A stretch of DNA of 48,607 nt from Purshia tridentata (lineage: Eukaryota; Streptophyta; Magnoliopsida; Rosales; Rosaceae), in NCBI GenBank assembly GCA_003254885.1, contig QANT01005499.1, positions 1 to 48,607 of the forward strand, written 5' to 3'. This document shows positions 32,639-43,789 of the stretch, in pieces. The notes under the pieces are model-generated. The model was not told where the DNA came from, made no database searches, and saw nothing but the letters and a program-made list of their open reading frames with translations. The position numbers were made by a program, and so were the translations under genes. Positions within the stretch are counted from its first letter, which is position 1; each line of letters begins with the position of its first letter.

Positions 32639-34622
32639 TGTAACACCCCGCACTTTTCAAAATGGTTTTGAAAAAGCTTTTTAAAGATTTTCGGGATTTT
32701 ATCTGGAAAGTAAAGCGTTTTGGAGGTTTTGAATTTTAAAGTTTGACTTTTAAAAAGGGGTAAAAAGTTGACTTTTTGTTCGGGCAAGGTTTTTGCGTTG
32801 ACTTTCGGTTCATTGGAAAGGTCTCGTCCTCACGAGTTCGTAGACACGTAGCACGCGCGAAACGGAGCTACGGTTTGAAAGTTACGGACGTGTGAAGAGA
32901 AGGGCAAGTTGGTAATTTTGAAAAGTGAGATTTTTAAAAGGGGCACAGAACCCCAGAAAATTCAGACACCCAGTTTTCTCTCTCCTCTATCCCGAAACCT
33001 CTCTCCTTCTCGCGAGTCTTCAGCCCAGCCGCGCCTTTCGCCGGCGCGTGGGGGCGCGTCCAGCGGTGGGCCGGCCTGGTCTTCGGCTCGCCGTGCTCGC
33101 GCCGCCTCCCTCTTACCTCTTCCCTCCGGTGGTGGCGGCTTGCCGTGAAACAACCCGGAAAGTGGAGATTTCGCTCGCGCACAGTCGGCGTCACCGTCGG
33201 CGATCTCCTTATTCCGGCGACGACGCGACCTCCCACCTGCCCAGATCTTCTCCCCTCGTCGAGCCCAGCTTGTTGGTGGGTTCGATTGAACCTTTGGACC
33301 GCCGTGGACGGCGGATCGGCGTTGGGGGTGCCGTCAGCTTTTCCGGCGAGTTTCGTCAGTTTCCGGCCACTTTTGGCCGTCGACCCAGGTTCGAGAATCG
33401 ATCCCCTCGATCTCCTCTACGTGCCTGTGTATTTTGTTTCGGCTAAACTTGACTTTGACTTTTGGCAGGTTGACCGCCGTTGACTAGCCGTTGACCCTCG
33501 TGGGACCCACCGCATGTGGGGGTTCCAGTGACCGTTCAGTAGTTTTTTTGGCCTCAGGCCAACCACCCGAGCCTGTGGGTGAGTTCTTGGACCGTTCTTG
33601 TGTTTTGTCGGGGCCGGGCAGCCACCGTGTGGGGTGGTTCCCGCCCGTTTTTGTAATTGCTGGCTTGGTTGTGAAACTTGTTTGTGAATTTGGTGGTTGT
33701 CTGGTCTTAACAGGTGTGCTCGACTCGGGAATTGTGTTCCCGATGCCGTTATGCTGCCGGATTTTAGAATCCGAGCAAAGGAGCCACGAAGGACACGAAG
33801 GGCAGTTCAGTCTTTTCGCACGGTCACTGTGAGTGAACCTAAGTTCAACTCTTTTTCCAGTTCTGTTACTTGTTTGATTGTTGTGCTTGTTTGACTGTTT
33901 GCCGTTTGCTAGTTAAGAGGTTACGGAATTAGGATTGGGAATCTCGAGGATTTAGGGATTAAAGAAGAGATCGGAGTACCAGTGGTTTCATTGAGGATTC
34001 AGTGGATTCTAAAGGTTGTTTGAGGATTCTAAGTTACGGAAGGATCTAGTTGGAATCCCAAGAAAGGATCTTGTGGATTGTTCGAGGTGATATTTCAGTT
34101 AGAGGTTAAATTGAGGATCTTTGAGGGATTAAGGATTTCAGTGGATTTGATCGGTTTAGAGGCTTTGGTGATCAGGTTAAGGTTCATGATTTGTGATTGT
34201 GGTTTTACTGTGCTTGAGGCATTAAGTTGGAGTGTGATTGATTATTTTAATTCAGTTAATTTGAGGTGACAGTTAGTTTTCACTCATACGGGCTCTAGTG
34301 AGCTTACCGGGTTTGTGTTTAAATCCGGTGCACCTGTGGTTGGGTGCAGGGTTCGGTTTTGCAGGTTGAGCAAGCTGAGGAGGCAGTGGAGAGAAGACGA
34401 GGCAGCGGGACCAGCAGCAGTTTTAGAAAAACTTATGTTACGGTTTTATTTTCGTGTAAAGGGTTTTACAGCTTGATTTTATAAATGTGTTTTGTAAAGT
34501 TACAGTGATTTTAATAAATTATTTTATATTCATGGCTCACAGTTTCAGAAAAAGGGCCCACAGGGAACAGATATCAGTTTTCAGCAGTTTAGGCACGTGC
34601 CCGAGGGTCGGGGCGTGTCACA
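32639..34622 (+). mobile_element. Solo LTR J (ACACC type), no TSD
   Basis: Starts TGTAACACCCCGCAC and ends GTCGGGGCGTGTCACA, 1984 bp. The flanks GTAAT and ATCTC do not match, unlike those of the other complete copies. It has one U3 module, CT-rich and GC-rich leader, two leader hairpins (the second at 33758-33773), donor-like GTGAGTG (33829) and acceptor-like TTTTGCAG|GT (34364). Its right edge cuts a reductase-like gene. The missing TSD suggests recombination between two insertions with loss of the DNA between them. Confidence 0.85.
33829..34364 (+). other. Intron-like segment of LTR J
   Basis: CACT|GTGAGTGAAC and GGTTTTGCAG|GTTGAGC bound 536 nt. It contains the hairpin ACCGGGTTT (34306-34314) with AAATCCGGT (34321-34329), in which one pair is a G-T wobble. 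Confidence 0.35.
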
Positions 34623-34735
34623 ATCTCTGGCCTTTGAAGGACATATGTTGGGTACCCTTGGGCTAGGCTTGCCCTAACAATCCTTCGCCCCACATACCCA
34701 GTGTCCCCTACCACAAGAACCTTGTTGTTTCCCAT
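34623..34735 (-). pseudogene. 5' exon of an isoflavone/pinoresinol-reductase-like gene, truncated
   Basis: From an ATG at 34735 the minus strand is open for 38 codons: MGNNKVLVVGDTGYVGRRI, then SLAQGYPTYVLQRPE. This is the N-terminus of the NADPH-dependent atypical short-chain reductases that include phenylcoumaran benzylic ether, pinoresinol-lariciresinol and isoflavone reductases. The GxxGxxG nucleotide-binding motif is intact (GDTGYVG), and LQRPE is typical of the pinoresinol-reductase branch. Family members have about 310 residues; here homology stops inside the codon after RPE, at the end of solo LTR J. No later exon was found on the far side of J, down to 29.7 kb. A functional protein is excluded. 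Confidence 0.75.
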
Positions 34736-35025
34736 ATGATCGATCAAATTTGTTTTGGGTACATCGATCTTCCAAATACACTAATGCACATATATATGCT
34801 GCAGCTGGAGTACGTCTAATAGGATAAGATAGATTCAGCCTTCAGGTAAACCATTTATCTCTTGCCACATGTATATGGTCATGACAATATAGCAGAGTTA
34901 GGTAAACGAACTAGTTATACATCGATCTAACATCTCTTGCCACCGAGGCAGTGAGGCACATGGACCTGAAGACTTGAGGTCTCAATAAAGTGGACATGAA
35001 TGATGGCCTTAGCCTGGTTGGTGGC
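34736..35025 (-). promoter_or_regulatory. Remnant promoter of the reductase-like gene
   Basis: On the minus strand a TATATAT box (34791-34797) lies about 56 bp upstream of the ATG, a reasonable spacing for a plant core promoter with a short leader. The rest shows no repeat I recognise, so it may be original promoter DNA up to the TRIM at 35026. Confidence 0.4.
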
Positions 35026-35355
35026 TAAAGGAATCTAGACATTCATCTCAAAATCAATTAGTAATGAGAGAAGTAGTCCAAACCCTTATAAGCCACTAAT
35101 AAGGCTCTCACATTTTTAATGTGGGATTTCTTTCCCCGCACGTGTGGCGTCATTCAAGCCTAATACGTGGATAATTTATATTGAGTGACGTTGGAGCACG
35201 TGTGGCCATTTGAGCGCATCATTTGAATAACCTGCTCTGATACCATGAAGAAATTTATGCATCCATCTTAAAACTAAGTGACAATGAGAGAAGTAATCCA
35301 AACCCTTATAAACCACTAGTAAAGTCCTTACATTTTCAATGTGAGATTTCTCTCA
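35026..35355 (-). mobile_element. TRIM (miniature LTR retrotransposon)
   Basis: Two direct repeats of 110 bp, 35246-35355 (5' LTR on the minus strand) and 35026-35135 (3' LTR), share CCAAACCCTTATA and GGGATTTC/GAGATTTC blocks and are roughly three-quarters identical. Directly after the 5' LTR the minus strand has TGGTATCAGAGC (35245-35234), the primer binding site for initiator tRNA-Met. A purine-rich GCGGGGAAAG precedes the 3' LTR. The 110-bp interior has no coding capacity. No TSD is visible, so it is old. Confidence 0.7.
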
Positions 35356-35828
35356 ATAGTGACTAATGTCAATTTTTATAATGTAAGGTCGTTTGGAGAA
35401 CATGACACAGTAAGAGAGCCACTTAGGGACCAGGAGGGACAAATATGAGAGGTGTTGTTCAGTGAACACCTTGTCCCCTATGCTGTAAAATTTTCTTTTA
35501 AGTTCAATGAAAGTTTGTTTCTTACCAAAAAGTATATACTTAGTCGAGTCCAATCTAATCAAATACAATCCAAAAGGGGATAAAAATAGTACTGTCCAAA
35601 TCGAATTTTATGCACCATATGAGACTAAATGGTTAACCTTAAATTAAAGTGAAATGGGAAGAAAATTGATGAAGAACCTATTTACTCCAATGGCTTATTT
35701 TAAGACTCAGCATATATATTATAGAATTCTTAGTCTCCTAAAAAAATTCATATATATCACTTTTGAGTCTAGAATAAAGCTATACTGCTGCAGCATCAAA
35801 GAAAAATTCATGCAAATAATGCTGTACA
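35356..35828. other. AT-rich spacer
   Basis: No domain, terminal motif or repeat that I recognise. Small open frames here have no protein-like features. Confidence 0.3.
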
Positions 35829-36257
35829 CACTACAACAATAATGCAAATACACAACACTTAAAAAGATAACGGTTTTGTTAAAACTGTTGTGTATTTTTA
35901 AAGCATAACGCTTTTTTTTTAAATTGTTGTATTAATGTATGAAATCTCATGGTTTTGTGGGAGTTGATTTTTTATGTGTTGCTTACACAACATTGATAAT
36001 TTGTAACCATTGGATAAGCCAGAGATACAAAAAAAAAGGGTCTACTGTGGCTTCATTAAAAAAATTCACTGTACAGTAAACCCGTTGTGTAAGTTACTCT
36101 CATGATGTTTTGAATTTCCCTTGTCGAAATCCCACCTTTTTCTTGTTTAAGTCATAAACCTAGCTTAACCCACTTTACCAAAACAGCGCCTGCCTCCAAA
36201 TCAAAAGAAGCCACCCACCTTCATCTCCTGGTCTCTACACTACAAGAAAAACAAATG

Positions 36258-36296
36258 CTCTCTCTCTCTCTCTCTCTTTTTCTCTCTCTCTCTCTC
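36258..36296. repeat. (CT)n microsatellite
   Basis: Two CT runs separated by TTTTT, just inside the CACTACAAG terminus at 36238. Confidence 0.9.
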
Positions 36297-37550
36297 CAAC
36301 ACCCCAAAACGTCAAAACCTAGACCCAAACACCTTGAACCCAAATTAGAAATTTTATGAGAGAAATTTTTCATTGGCCTGAAAATTAGAAATTTGGGAAC
36401 AAGTGTCTTGTTTTGTTTATGAATCACTAATAATGGGTATTCGTGAATTGGATCTGGGTTTGGTTTAATTAGGCTAGGTGAGTTTTGTTTGGTTTTTATT
36501 TAAGTTTTTCTTTGTTAGTTGAATTTTCATTATATTGCATAGTTGAGATGGTTAGAGTTTAATGTGTAATTTTGTTGTGGGTTTTTTTGTTAGTAGCTTA
36601 TATCATGGGTGGTGATGCACAATTAGGTATGGTTTGTATTTTATTTTATTTTTTTTTGTTTTTAACTCTTTCTGGTATTGCTTCTAGCTTAATTGCAATG
36701 CTGTGATTTTATTTATTATTTTGATGTTCCTAATTACTTCTTTATATCTTGCTGAGGCCGGTTGAAGATGGGATGCTTAACTTTGAGTTAATTGGGAGGT
36801 TATGGGTATCTATTATCTAGTTCAACTAGTTATTTCCTTGAGTTTCCCAATTGGAATTTTTAGAGCAATTGTGAGGTGGCAGCAAAGGGAGACTCATCTG
36901 TAGAATAGCAGAGAAACTTAGATATGGATTTTTGGTCTTGACTATTTTTGTTATAGTGTTTTTCTATTTGCATTTTAGTCTTTGCAATCAATTGGTTTTT
37001 GTTTGTACCCATTTTTATTTTATTCTAAGAAGCGAACTCTTAAGTGAGTTGCATGTTTCAACTATTAACTTTAAGAAGGTACTAAAATTGTGTGAATGAT
37101 ATTTTTAAAGCATGTTTACATGTGTGTTTTTGTTGGTCAACATCACTTGATGTAAATTAGTAATGCATTTGAGTTGTTATCTTTAACATTTTATTTCCTT
37201 TACTAATACTTGTTATCTTTGCTTCTGCATAGAAGAGCATAATGAAATTAATAATCTTATTGGAAGTAAGTTTACTTGGCATCAAAATTTAAATCTTGTT
37301 TGCAGGATTAATTCACTCTAGAAGATTGTGAATGTATGCTTGTTTTCTATGGGTATACTGTGGGCATATATTAATTAGAATGAAGGTTTAATGCTGTAAT
37401 ATTTATCAATACATCATATATGGTCGAGGCCTATGATTTTGCTTCTTAGTTTTTGGTGATAATCAATAGGTTGCATATACATATGCTGCTTTGTGCCAAT
37501 TACGTACAGCCATTCAACAATTAATTTAAATTTTAGTTTTATATGTTGAT

Positions 37551-37590
37551 CTCTCTCTCTCTCTCNCCCCCCCCCCCCCCCCTCCCTCTT
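37551..37590. repeat. CT tract, ambiguous base and poly-C run
   Basis: A CT repeat runs into an N at 37566 and then about 16 C residues. Long poly-C is rare in plant DNA; with the N it points to a sequencing or assembly problem. Confidence 0.85.
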
Positions 37591-38511
37591 TCTCACTCTC
37601 ACTCACAACTTCACACACTTACTTTACTCTCTGCTATTTGACTCATTACTAATTTAAGATCATATTTGTGCAAAATTGCTTATGCACAAGCTTTGATGAA
37701 TACATATCCTTTTATTTTCTTTTATTGGGTGGAGTGAATCATTAATATTGAACAATTTTAACTTATGCAGGCAACAACTCTTAAGGATGAGTTTAACATT
37801 GATTGCGTGTTATGGGAATAACCTACTCAAGGACAATGTTTTTGAGTGAAACATTATTAAATGCTTTTTTTTTATGAAACGTAAATTAAACGCTTTTTTT
37901 GAATTATTCTTAAATTTAATGCTTAGTATCACCTATATTACACTGGTACACCCTGGAGTGGTGGCATAACAGAGCTTGGTTCCTTATTCTTTTTCTAAGT
38001 ATGTACATGTTGGATTATAAATAACTATTTTCTATTTCACAAGTGAGGAGTATAACCTTATATCAAAACCCCAAAGGCGTCTAGCAATATTAGATAGAAA
38101 AGGGAGGTTGCCTTTTTACTTGCCAATGCATCTTCTCTATTTTTTTCCTTTTTTCTTTTTCGATGACCATTAAATTTCTTAGCCATCTTTTGTTTGCAGC
38201 AAGTTGCTAAAACAAAATCTCATATTGGTTTTGATAGAAGTCCAAGAGGCAGGACGAAGAGGTCAAAAGGTGATCAAATGTAATCATGCTATTTCATCTT
38301 GCTACAATCTTTCATTTTGCTGCAATTTTATTTGTTTATTAACATTTTGTCTTGTACAAATACAATATGCCACATTTTGTTTGCAGCAACTTGTTAAAAA
38401 AAANTTCGTAGACACGTAGCATGCGTCGTTTGGAGCTACGGTTTGGGAAATATGGAGGTTCAAAGTGAGGGGCAAACTTGTAATTTTGAGAAAATTGTAT
38501 AAAATATACCA

Positions 38512-38529
38512 GAAAATTCTGGAATATTC
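38512..38529. promoter_or_regulatory. Perfect heat-shock element in LTR K
   Basis: GAA-nn-TTC-nn-GAA-nn-TTC, shifted by one block relative to the sister copies: the first TTC is lost, but a new TTC downstream keeps four blocks. Confidence 0.6.
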
Positions 38530-39328
38530 CTCTCCCTCTCTATATCTCTCCCCTCCCCACGCGCAGGCAGCAAGCCCGCCAGTCCAGCCCGACGCCCCCT
38601 CTCTCTCTTCCTTGCGCGNGACGCCGCCCATTTCCGGCCACCTCCGACCTGCCCAGCCACCGGCGACCCCCACCCAGCCTCCTCCCGCGCTGCCCAGCCC
38701 CTCCCTCTCCCCTCTCTCCCGCACACTCCTCTTCTTTCTCTCGAGTGCTCTCCTCTATTCCTCTTTGTGAGTGAAATACGACCCATTTCTCAGCTCCAAA
38801 TGAGAAAACTCAAAACTAGAGAAATGTTCCTTTATGTGTCTAGTTTCTACCCTCCAAAAATCAGATTGATTCGTTGAGTATTGAGACTTGTAGAGGCTTC
38901 GTATTGTCGCTGACTCAAGCAGGACCGCTGATCTTCCTCCCTTCGTTTTGGCCTCCTCTGAGCTCCAATCTTCAAGGTTTTTGGTGGGTTTTTCTCCACT
39001 AGGCGACACTTCCGAGTCCAAGAACGATCCATTCGGAAACCAAGGCTAGGCTATCTCTGTGAGTGGACTTCATTCCCTAAACTTTATTTATAAATTTCTT
39101 AGGAATTTTTATGATTTAATTCGTATTTATATTTTGAGTTATTTGAGCCGTGATTTAATTATTTAGAAATATTATTCGATTATTGAGTATGGAAATGGAT
39201 TTGACGTACTTGGGAACATTATGATTTCTCAAAGTAAACATATGTGGTCATTCGTATTGTGAAATATTACGGGTTTGGTTATCAAAAAGGGAATTTAAAA
39301 ATGTTTTTATGTTTGAGCTTGAGAAAAT

Positions 39329-39446
39329 ACTGGATTTCAATGGGTTTTGTGCCAAAGGTTTGGTTACTGAAAATGATTTTATAGTCAACTGGATTTCAAT
39401 GGGTTTTGTACCAAAGGTTTGGGTACTGAAAATGATTTTATAGACG
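39329..39446 (+). repeat. 59-bp tandem duplication in LTR K
   Basis: ACTGGATTTCAATGGGTTTT begins at 39329 and 39388. H lacks this duplication but has a different one, so each copy has been re-duplicated separately. Confidence 0.9.
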
Positions 39447-39638
39447 TTGGTTTAATGATTTCCCAGTTTTGGAAAGGATTATGTGTTTTATGGGCGAAAA
39501 GAGATTTATGGGAAAAAGATTTTCAAACCACCCTTTGCAGTACCCTTCAGGTTATCGGATTATACAGGTCTTTGGGACCCATCACGGCACACACATAGGC
39601 TTTGGGCCGTGTGTCGGGATGCTTTGCCCTTTGGGGGC

Positions 39639-39778
39639 GGCCCTGCGTGCACGTACGGCAGGATATTGGCCCTGCATGTGTATGACAGACCCTGGCTCTG
39701 CACATGTACGGCAGGATATTGGCCCTGCATGCGTACGGCAGGTTGTGGGCCCTGCGCATGTACGGCAGGTTCGGCGGG
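39639..39778 (+). repeat. Tandem hairpin array in LTR K, 5 units
   Basis: Units GGCCCTGC..ACGGCAGG as in H, with one 55-bp pair fewer. CCTGC/GCAGG pairing is intact in units 1, 4 and 5; in unit 3 CTCTGC partly replaces CCCTGC. Confidence 0.8.
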
Positions 39779-40462
39779 TAACTGTTTGGGTGAACGTGTT
39801 TATCGTTCTATTTATTTTGAAATCAAGTTTTCAAAGATTATGAACTTTCAGTTCGGATTTCATAATTTTCAGTTTGATTAATTTTTATTTATTTTTCAGA
39901 AAATCTCGAAATGGATTTTAAAATACTATTTTGTATAGAGGCACCAGTGGATTTATGGAAGTGATTTTAAAACTGGGGGAATTTTAATGAAAGTTTGTGA
40001 AATATTAAAGAGCTTGAAAGTAAAGGTTTATAAATGCTTATTTTTGGTTTATGTCCACTCACTGAGTTAACTCATTAGCTTTACTCTTGTTGTGATCTTA
40101 ACTTTTCCCCCAGGTTGTAGCGGTGGAACGGTAGGGCCAAAGACGTCGAGGCACTATTATAGAGTTGTGAAGCAGTAGGAATTCATTCTCTTGTGATTTA
40201 TTTTCTATAGTAATGTTTGTAGCACCACTCGGTAACTTAGTGAAAAACTTAAGTAATTTTTTTAAAATTGGGTCGGAGACCCCTTTTAGTTGTGGTAGAG
40301 GAGCTGTGGAACTTAGAAGTGCATTTGCAGGTCTCGTGGAGAAAATGGGTTCGTCCAATTTCAGGGGAGGTTCTGCCGAAATTTCGGTAGAATTTTCCTT
40401 GATATTGGATGCCCGCAGGATCACTCCGGGTTCCAGGGTGGAATTCGGGGAGGGTCCTGTCA

Positions 40463-40712
40463 AGATATGCTTTGAGGTCACCTTGAGGTGACTACTTTGT
40501 GTTTCTTTGTCAGTTTGATTTTATCTTTGTTTCAAAGATTATTTGTTGGGATTTTCTGGATATTGTTGAGTTTAACAGGGCATATCTTGTTTTTGAGTAA
40601 GGCATTTTACAAAGGAAATGCTGCCGAATTTTCGGTAGGATCGGGGCCTATGTCATGAGACGTGGTGTCCCCATAAGGTCGTCTTAGGGTAAACTCTGAA
40701 GCGGTCCACTCA
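40463..40712 (+). mobile_element. 3' tail of a B-type LTR
   Basis: AGATATGCTTTGAGGTCACC through GAAGCGGTCCACTCA matches the last 250 bp of solo LTR B (about 3910-4159). It directly follows the end of K, so K probably inserted into this LTR or recombined with it. Confidence 0.7.
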
Positions 40713-41380
40713 AGTCGTTCTCAGTTTGCACCCTCTCTAATCTTTCTGAGTTTGCGATCCAATCTAGACACCGCACCAGCAACAGGTCCAGCACCACGGC
40801 ACCAGTGTAACTATGCACCATACTCAAAGCCTCAACCTCAAAGCTTTAATTATCAAAGGTAAATCTGAAACCTAAGTCTAAATTTATTGGGTTTTGCTAT
40901 TTCTTGTATGGCTAAATTTCTTGGGTTTTTCTGTTTTTTGTATGGGTTTGTTACATTCACAGTCAATTGAATGAATTTGAATATGGTTTATCTGCATTTT
41001 AATGTTCACACTTCACAATCACATATCATAATATATAGGGCCTTTTTTTTTTAAGTTCTGAACTTTTGAGCCATACACTTTTGTTGCTTTTGCATATGTT
41101 TTTGTTGTAAAATCCAAATGGTGTCTGCACTAAGGCCCTCCAAAATGTTTGCTCAATTAACTTCTTTAAGGCCATATTTTAGTAGGTATAAATTAATTGC
41201 AATAAGAATGCATTTCCCTACAGAAATAGAGTAGTATTTACTATTTTCAAGTGTATAAGCTGCTGATTGTTGAATGCTAAATATATGGTCTTGCTGCTGC
41301 CTACTGATATATAGTCTTGCTGAATACTAAATATATGGTCTTGCTACTGAATGCTAAATATATGAAAGTGTTAAATGCAG

Positions 41381-43789
41381 ATGAATGCTACAAGTGAGAT
41401 TTATGAGGTAAATGACCAAGAGGACTTTACTGAAGTTTCAATGAGAGTGGATGTGGATTTGGAGGCTGAAAATACAGAAGAGCAGCAAGAGCCTACAGAA
41501 GATGAAGGCCCTAGAAGTAAAAAGGCTAAAAGCGTATTGTAGGTAAGCATAAATTACATTCTCCTGCTTGAGTTGTGTTTGAAAGATTGCCTATGAGTGA
41601 ATGTCCAGATAATAAGAAACGTGCTAAATGCAAACAGTGTGGTGTCATATATTTGTGTGATAGTTTGCATGGAACGGGTAATATGTTGACCCACATCAAA
41701 AATTGTTCTAAAAAAGTACAATCTGATTTAGGGCAATTAATGTTATCTCAATCTGGTCTGTGTTCTCCAAAGTTTGATTATGAGGTGTTTAGAAATTTAT
41801 TGACAGAGGCAATCATCAAGCATGACTTACCTTTTAGCTTTGTTGAATATGAGGGCATTAAAGCTATATTCTCTTATATATCTCCTGAAATCAAGCTGCC
41901 ATGTAGGAATACTGTGAAGAATTGTGTTTTAAAGTTGTTCAAAAGAGAAAAAGTTAAACTTCAAAATTTTTTGAGTGAGGTTGAAGGAAAGATTTGCCTT
42001 ACATCTGATTTGTGGACCTCTGTGACCCCTGATGGGTACCTAACTCTTACTGCCCACTTTATTGACCAAGAGTGGAGACTGCATAAAAGGATTTTAAACT
42101 TTTGTCTTATGCCCTCTACATACTAGTGTTGCATTGTTGAGAAAATTAATGCATTATTAATTGAGTGGGGATTGAGAAGTTATTTTCTATTACTTTGGAT
42201 AATGCTTCTGCAAATGATTGTTTTGTTGGTCTTTTGAAGAATCAATTGAATTTTAGAAGTTTATTGTTAATGAATGGTAAATTCTTCCATGTTCCTTGTT
42301 GTGCACACATTTTGAACTTAATAGTCCAAGTGGGACTTAAAGAAATTGATCACTCGGTTACACAAATTCATGATCATCTAGTAAGAAACAAAAGTTTTTT
42401 GATTGTGTTGCACAAGTTGGGTTATCGGGTAATAAGAGAGGATTCAGACAAGATTTGCCAACTAGGTAGAACTCAACTTATATCATGCTGAACAATGCAC
42501 TTTTCTATCGCCGTGCTTTTATGAGTTAGCCAACTAGGTAGAACTCAACTTATATCATGCTGGACAATGCACTTTTCTATCGTCGTGCTTTTATGAGTTT
42601 AGGTTAAGTGATTCAAACTTTCATTTTTGTCCTTCCTAAGAAGAATGGGATAGAATAGAGAAGATTTCAAAGTTTTTGGGGTACTTTTATGATGTTACTT
42701 GCCTATTTTTTGGAACAAAGTACGTCACATCAAATTTGTTCTTCCCTAAAGTGTTCATAGTCCAACATAGCATCAAATCAACCATGGGTAGTTTTATGAA
42801 TGTGAAGTTTGAGAAGTATTGATCGGAATATAGCTTAATTCTTTCAATTGGAGTTGTTTTGGATCCTCAGTATGAATTGCATTTTGTAGAGTGGTCTTAC
42901 AAAAAGCTTTATGGTCCGATCTCGAATGAATTTAAGAGTGTTAGTGACAAGTTGGCTTTTCTTTTTGAGTTGTACATGGAAAATTTGTCTCATCTTGTTA
43001 ATTCAACTCAACAAGGGAATCACACATCTAGTAACACACAAGATGGAGACACCATTTTTGAGGTAACTACGCCGGATGCATGCTTCAACTTTCAAGTTTC
43101 ATTTTTTAGGTAGCTAGCAGCTGCATTTTGTAGCTACTGGTAGCTGCAGGTAACTGCTCTTTTTTGTGTTTTTCTGTTTAATAATAGTTTGTTTTATGAT
43201 TGCTTTGTAGGATTTTGATACTTGTTACAAAGCTGATTTAGTTTCAAGTACCAAACCTAATTTAACCAAGTATCTTGATGAAGAAAGGCTAGATAGAAAG
43301 AAATCTTTGGATGTTCTTTCTTGGTGGAAAATACAGTAACTTTGTTATCCAATTCTTTCTCATTTAGCTCGTGATGTGTTAACTATTCCTATTTCTACTG
43401 TTGCATCTGAATCAGCCTTTAGTATTGGTGGTAGATTATTAGATCAATATCGAAGTTCATTATTGCCTGAAACTGTCTAAGCTTTGTTATGTACTGGAGA
43501 TTGGATTTTTGGCAAGAAAAGTAAATTATATTTATCTTTGTGCTTGTACTATTATTTTTCTATTTATTATCATAATTCATAATGTTAAATGTCAATATTT
43601 ATACATGTTCTCTTTTTATGCTTAGGTTTTGATGAAGTAGAACAACTAACTGAAGATGTCCTCAACTTGAATATTGAGGATTCTAGAAGTGAAAGCAGAT
43701 CTGCACAATGTTCATCTAATTCAATTTCTATTGATTATTATTTATTTTATATATTTGGGTTGTAATTGCTTATATTATTTTGAGATTGT
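41381..43789 (+). pseudogene. hAT-family transposase (BED zinc finger), decayed
   Basis: An acidic N-terminal segment (MNATSEIYEVNDQ..) ends at a stop at 41540. The next frame (41575-42126) carries a BED-type finger (CKQC, then HIKNC) and SDLWTSVTPDGY. A frame from 42165 carries SITLDNASAND and PCCAHILNLIV, both typical of plant hAT transposases. From about 42,790 comes LDPQYELHFVEW, and at 43,210-43,500 the C-terminal dimerisation domain with [14 protein letters not shown]. Visible breaks: frameshifts near 41,545 and 42,130, a 72-bp duplication, stops at 42820, 43337 and 43478. A last exon appears to start after an intron (43,513-43,625). The family usually has about 650-700 residues; no working product is possible. 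Confidence 0.85.
42457..42600 (+). repeat. 72-bp tandem duplication in the transposase
   Basis: GCCAACTAGGTAGAACTCAA starts at 42457 and 42529. The copies differ at few bases. The length is a multiple of three but the unit carries stops. Confidence 0.9.

Larger units (their letters stand above)
35829..38403 (+). mobile_element. CACTA-like terminus and unassigned AT-rich DNA
   Basis: CACTACAACAATAATG at 35829 equals the terminus at 29703; short ACAACA/TGTTGT repeats follow. A second CACTACAAGAAAAAC occurs at 36238. Further on, ATGGGTGGTGATGCACAATTAG|GTATGG (first 16 bases an ATG-led frame, near 36605), an AG-bounded stretch near 37,232-37,268 and a basic stretch after TTTGCAG near 38,201-38,281 could be worn exons of an element gene. 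I could not join them into a credible protein. No opposite CACTA end is seen. Confidence 0.35.
39061..40113 (+). other. Intron-like segment of LTR K
   Basis: CTATCTCT|GTGAGTGGAC and ACTTTTCCCCCAG|GTTGTAG bound 1053 nt, with the stem at 39580-39592/39609-39621 and the hairpin array inside. Confidence 0.35.
38404..40462 (+). mobile_element. Solo LTR K (GACCC type), 5' end missing
   Basis: After an N at 38404 the sequence enters the second U3 module of this type (TTCGTAGACACGTAGCATG) without its first 250 bp or so. The rest follows H: TATA-like TATAAAATATA (38498-38508), heat-shock element, CT-rich and GC-rich leader (another N at 38619), donor-like site (39061), stem, hairpin array, acceptor-like site (40113), end GGAGGGTCCTGTCA. 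The abrupt start at an N suggests an assembly join. Confidence 0.85.

Noticed and set aside
32925-33483. Long overlapping open frames in the GC-rich part of LTR J (also in A, D, G, H, K, L)
   Set aside because: Several frames on both strands are open at once, composition is Arg/Pro/Ser-rich with no domain, and they lie in LTR leader DNA. Only the frame shared by E, G, I and J is kept, as a weak finding.
36605-38281. Multi-exon host gene assembled from small ATG- and AG-bounded pieces
   Set aside because: The joined pieces run into a stop after about 22 residues and match no family known to me; mentioned only within the CACTA-like region.
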